NCBI GenBank assembly: GCA_041392805.1
Contig: JAWKLJ010000002.1
Span: 1,007,001 to 1,071,000, forward strand
DNA: 64,000 bases
Reading direction: 5' to 3'
Origin: Saprospiraceae bacterium
GTDB taxonomy: Bacteria; Bacteroidota; Bacteroidia; Chitinophagales; Saprospiraceae
In this document: piece after piece, positions 44,701 through 52,567 of the stretch
How positions within the stretch are numbered: position 1 is the first letter of the stretch
How the letters are laid out: every line of letters starts with the position of its first letter
Translations under genes and position numbers: made by a program
The notes under the pieces: generated by a model
Told to the model about the DNA's origin: nothing
The model's input: only the letters and a program-made list of their open reading frames with translations
Databases searched by the model: none

Positions 44701-47700
44701 ATAGGTGGTTTATTTTTATCGAATGATATTAACAACCTGTCCCTGTGGCAGATTCCATCTGGCCAGGCTGCGGCAACAACTATTCCTGCAAAAAGCTTTA
44801 TCACCCTTTGGGCTGATAATCAAACGGCTCAAGGCCCTTTGCATTTAGGTTTTACACTAAACCCATCAGGAGGAGAGGTGGTGATGACCGATATTTTAGG
44901 AATTGATTTTTCTATTGTTGATACGATCAATTATGCCTCTCAAGTAGCAGATGTTTCTTATGGAAGATATCCGGATGCAGCTGCAAATTTCAAATCCTTC
45001 ACGGACCCAACACCAGGTGCAGCCAATACACTTCCTATTCTTAGTCAGTTGTTTATCAATGAATTTCTAGCCAGTAATGATGCAGGCATAATTGATGATT
45101 TTGGCGAATTGGAAGATTGGGTCGAAATTTACAATGGTGGATCACAGGCGGTTGACATTGGGGGACTGTTTATAACGGATGATATTAATAATCCTACCAA
45201 GCACCAAATGCCTTCGGATCAGCCAGGATTAACAACCATTCCAGCAGGTGGCTTTTTGCTTATATGGGCGGATAATCAACCCCAACAAGGTGCATTACAT
45301 GCCGATATTAAGTTGAGTGCCAGCGGAGAACAAATTGCTTTGATTCAAATTAATGGAACAGCGCTTCATTTTCTTGATTCCCTAAGTTTTGGACCACAAC
45401 AGACGGATGTCTCGGTTGGGAGATTTGTAGATGGTGGGGCCGAATTTATTTCTTTTTCAACCCCCACACCCAACGCTACAAATAATAGTTCCTCAGCGGC
45501 ACCGGTCATTTCAAATTGCCCCCTGGATATCACTGTAGAAACAAGTGCGGGTGTTTGTGAGGCGGTAGCCAGTTGGACCGAACCAACGGCAAGTGATGAT
45601 GGTACGGTGGTGAGTTTCATTAGTACACATGATCCGGGAGCCATTTTCTTAAAAGGGGTGACCACTGTCGTTTATACGGCCACAGACAATGAAGGTAATT
45701 CTGCTACTTGTAGTTTTAATATTACGGTAAATGATACGGAATTTCCCGAAATAAATTGCCCCGCACCTATTACGGTGACGGAAGCATCTGGAGGGGCAGG
45801 TACTATCGTAAATTATACAACGCCGGTTGGGACCGACAATTGTCCTGGATTTAATACCATTCAGACCACTGGTTTGGGTGACGGTGGCAGTTTTCCGTTG
45901 GGCGTCACAACAGAGACCTATTTAGTAACGGATGCAGCAGGCAATTCTAGTAGCTGTAGTTTTACCATTACGGTAGAAACGTCTTCTAGTAATCCAATTA
46001 TAACAGGTTGTCCGACCAATATCACCCAAGGTACGGATGCTAACGTGTGTGAAGCTGTTGTTACCTGGATTGAGCCAGTGGCAAGTGATGATGGTACGGT
46101 GGTGAGTTTTATTAGTACCCATACTCCCGGAGCTGTTTTCCCTGTAGGCCTTACTACTGTAACCTACACGGCAACGGATAACGATGGCAATATCAGCGAA
46201 TGTAGTTTTGATATTTTGATAAATGATACCGCATTTCCTATTGTAAGTTGCCCTGCTACGATCAATGTAAATGTTGAACAAGGGATACCTGACATTGTGG
46301 TGAATTATACACCACCCGTAGGAACGGATAATTGTTCTGGTGTCAATACGGTGCAAACCACAGGTTTAGGTAGTGGTAGTAGCTTCCCCGTCGGCGCAAC
46401 AACAGAAGCCTATACGGTCACGGATGCTGCTGGCAATGCCACTGGTTGCAGTTTTACAGTTAATGTAATTGAGGTTGGTCCGCCAATCATCTCGGGTTGC
46501 CCTAGCAATATTAGCCAAGGTACGGCTGCGGGCTTATGTGAGGCAGTGGTGAGCTGGATAGCACCCACAGCCAGCGATGAGGGTACGGTGGTGAGTTTCA
46601 CCAGTACGCATACGCCTGGAACGGCTTTTCCCGTAGGCACTACCACGGTGACTTACACGGCCACGGATGACGACGGCAACACGGCAGAATGCAGTTTTGA
46701 TGTAACGGTCAATGATACGGAACTACCCCAGATCAGCTGTCCTGCTGCGATTGTAGTCACGGCCGCACCGAATGCCGCCAATGCGATTGTAAACTATACC
46801 GCACCAGTCGGAACGGACAACTGCTCAGGTGTATTGACCAGCCAGACCGCAGGCCTGGGCAGTGGCAGTAGTTTCCCAATCGGTACGACAACAGAGACCT
46901 TTACGGTGACGGATGCAGCCACCAATACCGCGTCCTGTAGTTTTACCGTAACGGTGAATGCGGCCAATGTAGGCCCAACCATCCAGTCTTTTGTTTTGGT
47001 GGATGCTAATACTGACCAGGATGTTATTGTTTTGACAGAAGGAAAGAAACTGGTATTGGGTGACTTGCCCAACACCTATCTCAATATATATACAACAACA
47101 AGCCCCTCTCCCACAGGAAGTGTACTATTGACAATTAGCGGCGCCCTGACCAATAGCCGCACAGAGAACGTGGCACCTTATGCCTTGTTTGGTGATAATG
47201 GCGGCAATTTCAACGGAGAATCCTTCGGATTGGGGCAGTATACGGTAACGGCACAGGCCTTTTCTGGCAGCAGTGGTTCTGGTGAGGCAGGTCCATTGGC
47301 CACTGTGAACTTTGAGATCGTTGAATTTTTCACGGGTGAACCTGAAATAAGCGGCTGCCCTGTGAATATCAGCAGTGGAAATGCTTCTGGCAATTGTAGT
47401 GCACAAGTAAGTTGGACGCCACCAGTGGCCAGTGATACAGATGGTACCATTGTTAGTTTTGTGAGTAGCCATGCTCCCGGGAGTGTTTTCCCAGTAGGCA
47501 CTACCACGGTGACTTACACCGCCACGGATAATGATGGCAATATAAGCAGTTGTAGTTTTGATGTAACGATATCCGATACGGAGTCACCCCAAATTAGCTG
47601 TCCGGCCAATATAACGGTATTCGGGGCCTCTGGGGCGGCGAGTGCGGTAGTGACTTATGCGGCACCAATCGGCACCGACAATTGTACAGGTGTTAGTACG

Positions 47701-50700
47701 GTGCAAACGGGAGGCCTGGGCAGTGGCAGCAGCTTCCCGATCGGTACGACGACGGAGACCTACACGGTGACGGATGCGGCGGCGAATGCCACGAGTTGCA
47801 GCTTTACGGTCACGGTAATCGAAACAGGTCCGCCTATCATTTCGGGTTGTCCTAGCAATATCAGCCAGGGTACGGATGCGGGTGTATGTGAAGCAGTGGT
47901 GAGCTGGATAGCACCCACAGCCAGCGACGAGGGTACGGTGGTGAGTTTCACCAGTACGCATACGCCTGGAACGGCTTTCCCCGTGGGCACAACCACGGTG
48001 ACTTACACCGCCACCGACAATGATGGGAATAGCAGTGAATGTAGTTTTGATGTGACAATATCCGATACGGAATCACCTCAAATCAGCTGTCCGACCAATA
48101 TTACAGCAATTGGGGCCTCAGGAGCGACGAGTGCGGTAGTGACTTATGCGGCACCAATCGGCACCGACAATTGTTCAGGTGTTAGCACGGTACAAACAGG
48201 AGGCCTAGGCAGTGGCAGCAGCTTCCCGGTGGGTACGACGACGGAGACCTACACGGTGACGGATGCGGCGGCGAATGCCACGAGTTGTAGCTTTACGGTC
48301 ACGGTGATAGCCACAGGCCCACCGGTCATCTCGGGTTGCCCTAGCAATATTACGCAGGGTACGGATGCGGGTGTATGTGAAGCAGTGGTGAGCTGGACAG
48401 CCCCGTCCGCGAGCGACGAGGGTACAGTGGTGAGTTTTACCAGTACGCATACGCCTGGAACGGCTTTCCCCGTGGGCACAACCACGGTGACTTACACCGC
48501 CACCGATAATGATGGGAATAGCAGTGAATGTAGTTTTGATGTGACAATATCAGATACGGAATCACCCCAAATCAGTTGCCCAACCAATATTACAGCAATT
48601 GGGGCCTCAGGAGCGACGAGTGCGGTAGTGACTTATGCTGCACCAATCGGCACCGACAATTGTTCAGGTGTTAGCACGGTACAAACGGGAGGTCTGGGCA
48701 GTGGCAGCAGTTTCCCGGTCGGTACGACGACGGAGACCTACACGGTGACGGATGCCGCAGCGAATGCCACGAGTTGCAGCTTTACGGTTACCGTGATAGC
48801 GGCTGGTCCGCCAATCATCTCGGGTTGTCCGAGCAATATTAGCCAAGGTACGGCTGCGGGCTTATGTGAGGCAGTGGTGAGCTGGATAGCACCCACAGCC
48901 AGCGATGAGGGTACAGTGGTGAGTTTCACCAGTACGCATACGCCTGGAACGGCTTTTCCCGTAGGCACAACCACGGTGACTTACACGGCTACCGATAACG
49001 ATGGCAACACGGCAGAATGCAGTTTTGATGTAACGGTCAATGATACGGAACTACCCCAGATCAGCTGTCCCGCTGCGATCGTAGTCACAGCCGCGCCAAA
49101 TGCCGCCAATGCGATTGTAAACTATACCGCACCAGTCGGAACAGACAACTGCTCAGGTGTGTCGACCAGTCAGACTGCGGGCCTGGGCAGTGGCAGTAGC
49201 TTCCCGATCGGTACGACGACAGAGACCTTTACGGTGACGGATGCAGCCACCAATACCGCGTCCTGTAGTTTTACCGTAACGGTGAATGCGGCCAATGTAG
49301 GCCCAACCATCCAGTCTTTTGTTTTGGTGGATGCTAATACTGACCAGGATGTTATTGTTTTGACAGAAGGAAAGAAACTGGTATTGGGTGACTTGCCCAA
49401 CACCTATCTCAATATATATACAACAACAAGCCCCTCTCCCACAGGAAGTGTACTATTGACAATTAGCGGCGCCCTGACCAATAGCCGCACAGAGAACGTG
49501 GCACCTTATGCCTTGTTTGGTGATAATGGCGGCAATTTCAACGGAGAATCCTTCGGATTGGGGCAGTATACGGTAACGGCACAGGCCTTTTCTGGCAGCA
49601 GTGGTTCTGGTGAGGCAGGTCCATTGGCCACTGTGAACTTTGAGATCGTTGAATTTTTCACGGGTGAACCTGAAATAAGCGGCTGCCCTGTGAATATCAG
49701 CAGTGGAAATGCTTCTGGCAATTGTAGTGCACAAGTAAGTTGGACGCCACCAGTGGCCAGTGATACAGATGGTACCATTGTTAGTTTTGTGAGTAGCCAT
49801 GCTCCCGGGAGTGTTTTCCCAGTAGGCACAACTACGGTGACTTACACCGCCACGGATAATGATGGCAATATAAGCAGTTGTAGTTTTGATGTAACGATAT
49901 CCGATACGGAGTCACCCCAAATTAGCTGTCCGGCCAATATAACGGTATTCGGGGCCTCTGGGGCGGCGAGTGCGGTAGTGACTTATGCGGCACCAATCGG
50001 CACCGACAATTGTACAGGTGTTAGTACGGTGCAAACGGGAGGCCTGGGCAGTGGCAGCAGCTTCCCGATCGGTACGACGACGGAGACCTACACGGTGACG
50101 GATGCGGCGGCGAATGCCACGAGTTGCAGCTTTACGGTCACGGTAATCGAAACAGGTCCGCCTATCATTTCGGGTTGTCCTAGCAATATCAGCCAGGGTA
50201 CGGATGCGGGTGTATGTGAAGCAGTGGTGAGCTGGATAGCACCCACAGCCAGCGACGAGGGTACGGTGGTGAGTTTCACCAGTACGCATACGCCTGGAAC
50301 GGCTTTCCCCGTGGGCACAACCACGGTGACTTACACCGCCACCGACAATGATGGGAATAGCAGTGAATGTAGTTTTGATGTGACAATATCCGATACGGAA
50401 TCACCTCAAATCAGCTGTCCGACCAATATTACAGCAATTGGGGCCTCAGGAGCGACGAGTGCGGTAGTGACTTATGCGGCACCAATCGGCACCGACAATT
50501 GTTCAGGTGTTAGCACGGTACAAACAGGAGGCCTAGGCAGTGGCAGTAGTTTCCCGATCGGTACGACGACGGAGACCTACACGGTGACGGATGCGGCGGC
50601 GAATGCCACGAGTTGTAGCTTTACGGTCACGGTGATAGCCACAGGCCCACCGGTCATCTCGGGTTGCCCTAGCAATATTACGCAAGGTACGGATGCGGGT

Positions 50701-52377
50701 GTATGTGAAGCAGTGGTTACCTGGGTAGCGCCCACAGCCAGCGACGAGGGTACAGTGGTGAGTTTTACCAGTACGCATACGCCTGGAACGGCTTTCCCCG
50801 TGGGCACAACCACGGTGACTTACACCGCCACCGATAATGATGGGAATAGCAGCGAATGTAGTTTTGATGTGACAATATCAGATACGGAATCACCCCAAAT
50901 CAGCTGTCCGACCAATATTACAGCAATTGGGGCCTCAGGAGCGACGAGTGCGGTAGTGACTTATGCGGCACCAATCGGCACCGACAATTGTACAGGTGTT
51001 AGCACGGTACAAACGGGAGGCCTAGGTAGTGGCAGCAGTTTCCCGATTGGTACGACTACAGAGACTTATACGGTGACGGATGCAGCGGCGAATGCCACGA
51101 GTTGCAGCTTTACGGTTACCGTGATAGCGGCTGGTCCGCCGGTCATCTCGGGTTGCCCGAGCAATATTAGCCAAGGTACGGCTGCAGGCTTATGTGAAGC
51201 AGTGGTTACCTGGATCGCACCGACCGCGAGCGATGAGGGTACAGTGGTGAGTTTCACCAGTACGCATACGCCTGGAACGGCTTTTCCCGTGGGCACTACC
51301 ACGGTGACTTACACCGCCACCGACAATGATGGCAATACGGCGGAATGCAGTTTTGATGTAACGGTCAATGATACGGAACTACCACAGATCAGCTGTCCTG
51401 CTGCGATCGTAGTCACGGCCGCGCCGAATGCCGCCAATGCGATTGTAAACTATACCGCACCAGTCGGAACAGACAACTGCTCAGGTGTGTCGACCAGTCA
51501 GACTGCGGGCCTAGGCAGTGGCAGTAGCTTCCCGATCGGTACGACGACAGAGACCTTTACGGTGACGGATGCGGCCACCAATACCGCGCCCTGTAGTTTT
51601 ACGGTAACGGTGAATGCGGCCAATGTAGGTCCAACCATCCAGTCTTTTGTTTTGGTGGATGCCGCTACGGATCAAGATATCATTATTCTTACAGATGGAG
51701 CCAAGCTAGTGTTAGGAGATTTACCTAATACTTACCTGAATATCTATGCGACGACCAACCCTTTGCCCACAGGTAGTGTGGTGTTAAATATTAGTGGAGC
51801 CTTGTCTATCGGCCGTACAGAAAATGTAGCACCTTATGCACTTTTAGGTGACAATGGCGGCAACTTTAATGGAGAAACTTTTGGTTTAGGCTTGTATACC
51901 CTTACGGCCCAGGCATTTACGGGAAGTGGCGGCTCAGGCAATGCAGGTCCAGCCCTTTCCATCAGTTTTGAAATAGTGGCGACTAATAATGGCGCACTTG
52001 TTTCTAATTCGACTAATATAGAAAGTATTACGCAGGTGCTTGATCATTCCAGTTCAGACAAGGACCAATCCGGAAATAGGCTGCCCGCTATTAGCCAAAG
52101 TCAAATTAGATCAGGTAAAGACATTCTCCTTTATCCGAATCCAGCTAATGAATTATTGAATATCGACCTAAGTGCCTTGGCTGGTAAATCTGCTAACTTG
52201 CTTATTTTCAATCAGATGGGGCAAGTAGTCTGGCTGAAGGAAATAGAAGAAATAGGATATGATCCACTACAAATAACATTGACCAACAGTGCGTTTTCAG
52301 ACGGAGTATTTCTGCTTCAGGTAAAAACAGCGGACGACCAGCTGATTATTCGTCGGTTTCTGGTTAATCGCAGATAG
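41800..52377 (+). CDS. Giant T9SS-exported surface protein: CotH, lamin-tail and HYR repeats
   Basis: The protein has 3525 residues. In order: signal peptide (1-19); chitobiase-like FN3 domain (20-100, YTTDGSPPTTTNGLIYSG); CotH kinase-like domain (about 135-530, LKRSFKLVIEAPYSEG and VHLYVNGLYWGLYNPVERQD); and a second chitobiase-like domain (about 550-620). Next are four lamin-tail domains (about 626-1230, each starting with an INE motif such as INEFLASN). Eleven double-HYR units (1232-3270, about 163 residues each, CEAVVSWIAPTASDEGT) follow. They are interrupted three times by a 123-residue Ig-like domain (FVLVDANTDQDVIVL). A type A T9SS sorting domain closes it (LLYPNPANELLNIDLS). It is presumably anchored by PorU/PorV as a cell-surface adhesin. 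The CotH domain may phosphorylate or bind partners. Confidence 0.92.
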   Translation: MNKLLLLLMLGVSFIVQGQNLTFSVERGFYDAPFQLAISTDLGGGAIRYTTDGSPPTTTNGLIYSGEITISTTSVIRAIAYAGANSTPVITHTYLFLNDVINQPATIPGWPNNVYDLGSGNAQATHDYEMDPLVVNDPAYSSVIIDGMKAIPTMSIVMDKNKFLDMYDGTAAEATSVEVLYPDQPGQSEQFNIGVESHSHLRLKRSFKLVIEAPYSEGINSNLFKKGPLNGANAATHFEETKIILRGGNNRSWARNWNPDRTTYTRDEWLRASQLAVSGIGKRGTFVHLYVNGLYWGLYNPVERQDAGFMVEYFGGVFDDWMTLNHGGVRSGDDTRYQYLVNTLINEDMTVAANYEEAKQYIDPEKFCDYLIVTWMTGTTDWPNNNFYGGNRNTPPEPFMYYCWDGEWSWDTTNGSSEGGWVHPQFVNTATGEGAIDKIWHSLRRNDQFMQLFADRVYKHCFNGGPLSDAASIARWTTLNNFIETAIIGESARWGDALEDGRRRTKNDDWTPEVNRLAGLMNGNVDRFIQALIEEGYYSTLEAPAFNNEGGSVVTGFELIITNPNSQGQIYYTIDGSDPRTAEGALSSSAILYTGPLVVNDNLTLNARIKNNNEWSALHQAGYAPLSLYINEFLASNGTGITDEGGVFEDWIEIYNGGSQPANIGGMYITDNLLDLTKWQIPDTDPTATTIPAGGHLLLWADNQPEEGVLHVNIKLGASGEQIGLSHLSGGSVEILDSLTFGPQVSDVSFGRFPDGDPLFREFTSPTPGLPNELPFEGSLYINEFLASNGTGITDESGVFEDWVEIYNAGDEAVDIGGLYITDDLTNPTKWQIPTTDPGLTTIPAKGFLVLWADNQPEEGPLHVNIKLSAGGEQLGLVEVIGADIGFLDSLTFTTQLTDVSTGRFPDGSETLKAFYAPTPGSSNIIPFVSNLWINEIQPINNTSITDEFGENDSWIEIYNNNEEAVDIGGLFLSNDINNLSLWQIPSGQAAATTIPAKSFITLWADNQTAQGPLHLGFTLNPSGGEVVMTDILGIDFSIVDTINYASQVADVSYGRYPDAAANFKSFTDPTPGAANTLPILSQLFINEFLASNDAGIIDDFGELEDWVEIYNGGSQAVDIGGLFITDDINNPTKHQMPSDQPGLTTIPAGGFLLIWADNQPQQGALHADIKLSASGEQIALIQINGTALHFLDSLSFGPQQTDVSVGRFVDGGAEFISFSTPTPNATNNSSSAAPVISNCPLDITVETSAGVCEAVASWTEPTASDDGTVVSFISTHDPGAIFLKGVTTVVYTATDNEGNSATCSFNITVNDTEFPEINCPAPITVTEASGGAGTIVNYTTPVGTDNCPGFNTIQTTGLGDGGSFPLGVTTETYLVTDAAGNSSSCSFTITVETSSSNPIITGCPTNITQGTDANVCEAVVTWIEPVASDDGTVVSFISTHTPGAVFPVGLTTVTYTATDNDGNISECSFDILINDTAFPIVSCPATINVNVEQGIPDIVVNYTPPVGTDNCSGVNTVQTTGLGSGSSFPVGATTEAYTVTDAAGNATGCSFTVNVIEVGPPIISGCPSNISQGTAAGLCEAVVSWIAPTASDEGTVVSFTSTHTPGTAFPVGTTTVTYTATDDDGNTAECSFDVTVNDTELPQISCPAAIVVTAAPNAANAIVNYTAPVGTDNCSGVLTSQTAGLGSGSSFPIGTTTETFTVTDAATNTASCSFTVTVNAANVGPTIQSFVLVDANTDQDVIVLTEGKKLVLGDLPNTYLNIYTTTSPSPTGSVLLTISGALTNSRTENVAPYALFGDNGGNFNGESFGLGQYTVTAQAFSGSSGSGEAGPLATVNFEIVEFFTGEPEISGCPVNISSGNASGNCSAQVSWTPPVASDTDGTIVSFVSSHAPGSVFPVGTTTVTYTATDNDGNISSCSFDVTISDTESPQISCPANITVFGASGAASAVVTYAAPIGTDNCTGVSTVQTGGLGSGSSFPIGTTTETYTVTDAAANATSCSFTVTVIETGPPIISGCPSNISQGTDAGVCEAVVSWIAPTASDEGTVVSFTSTHTPGTAFPVGTTTVTYTATDNDGNSSECSFDVTISDTESPQISCPTNITAIGASGATSAVVTYAAPIGTDNCSGVSTVQTGGLGSGSSFPVGTTTETYTVTDAAANATSCSFTVTVIATGPPVISGCPSNITQGTDAGVCEAVVSWTAPSASDEGTVVSFTSTHTPGTAFPVGTTTVTYTATDNDGNSSECSFDVTISDTESPQISCPTNITAIGASGATSAVVTYAAPIGTDNCSGVSTVQTGGLGSGSSFPVGTTTETYTVTDAAANATSCSFTVTVIAAGPPIISGCPSNISQGTAAGLCEAVVSWIAPTASDEGTVVSFTSTHTPGTAFPVGTTTVTYTATDNDGNTAECSFDVTVNDTELPQISCPAAIVVTAAPNAANAIVNYTAPVGTDNCSGVSTSQTAGLGSGSSFPIGTTTETFTVTDAATNTASCSFTVTVNAANVGPTIQSFVLVDANTDQDVIVLTEGKKLVLGDLPNTYLNIYTTTSPSPTGSVLLTISGALTNSRTENVAPYALFGDNGGNFNGESFGLGQYTVTAQAFSGSSGSGEAGPLATVNFEIVEFFTGEPEISGCPVNISSGNASGNCSAQVSWTPPVASDTDGTIVSFVSSHAPGSVFPVGTTTVTYTATDNDGNISSCSFDVTISDTESPQISCPANITVFGASGAASAVVTYAAPIGTDNCTGVSTVQTGGLGSGSSFPIGTTTETYTVTDAAANATSCSFTVTVIETGPPIISGCPSNISQGTDAGVCEAVVSWIAPTASDEGTVVSFTSTHTPGTAFPVGTTTVTYTATDNDGNSSECSFDVTISDTESPQISCPTNITAIGASGATSAVVTYAAPIGTDNCSGVSTVQTGGLGSGSSFPIGTTTETYTVTDAAANATSCSFTVTVIATGPPVISGCPSNITQGTDAGVCEAVVTWVAPTASDEGTVVSFTSTHTPGTAFPVGTTTVTYTATDNDGNSSECSFDVTISDTESPQISCPTNITAIGASGATSAVVTYAAPIGTDNCTGVSTVQTGGLGSGSSFPIGTTTETYTVTDAAANATSCSFTVTVIAAGPPVISGCPSNISQGTAAGLCEAVVTWIAPTASDEGTVVSFTSTHTPGTAFPVGTTTVTYTATDNDGNTAECSFDVTVNDTELPQISCPAAIVVTAAPNAANAIVNYTAPVGTDNCSGVSTSQTAGLGSGSSFPIGTTTETFTVTDAATNTAPCSFTVTVNAANVGPTIQSFVLVDAATDQDIIILTDGAKLVLGDLPNTYLNIYATTNPLPTGSVVLNISGALSIGRTENVAPYALLGDNGGNFNGETFGLGLYTLTAQAFTGSGGSGNAGPALSISFEIVATNNGALVSNSTNIESITQVLDHSSSDKDQSGNRLPAISQSQIRSGKDILLYPNPANELLNIDLSALAGKSANLLIFNQMGQVVWLKEIEEIGYDPLQITLTNSAFSDGVFLLQVKTADDQLIIRRFLVNRR
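46489..51143 (+). repeat. Two tandem copies of a 2328-bp coding repeat
   Basis: The block 46489-48816 (three double-HYR units plus another one carrying the 123-residue Ig-like insert) recurs at 48817-51143 with an exact 2328-bp offset (776 codons), so the frame is preserved. Long stretches, for example 46970-47480 against 49298-49808, appear base-for-base identical, with only scattered changes. Smaller 489-bp repeats (one double-HYR unit) make up each copy. A third partial, more diverged copy begins at 51143. Confidence 0.92.
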
Positions 52378-52406
52378 AAAATATTTTACGAAAAGAATAA
52401 TTTTAG

Positions 52407-52443
52407 GAGGGCTGCTTACGGTGTATCGTAGGAGCCCTCTTTA
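52407..52443 (+). terminator. Terminator-like hairpin after the adhesin gene
   Basis: GAGGGCT (52407-52413) pairs with AGCCCTC (52433-52439), extended by CTTACG/CGTAGG inside, and is followed by TTT. It lies 30 bp past the stop codon. Confidence 0.65.
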
Positions 52444-52567
52444 GCATTTTGGAATTCAAAGGCCACAAAAGGTGCCTATCGTAAGGCAAAAACAGGCTTG
52501 GTTAAAAATGGCGATTATTTAACTTCAAGTACTTAAATGTTATTGTATTTTCACGTTTTGATCCAAA

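Noticed and set aside
46400..51302. Many minus-strand open frames of about 78-145 codons
   Set aside because: They recur with the same 489-bp and 2328-bp periods as the plus-strand adhesin repeats and have no family features. They are shadows of the repeated coding sequence.
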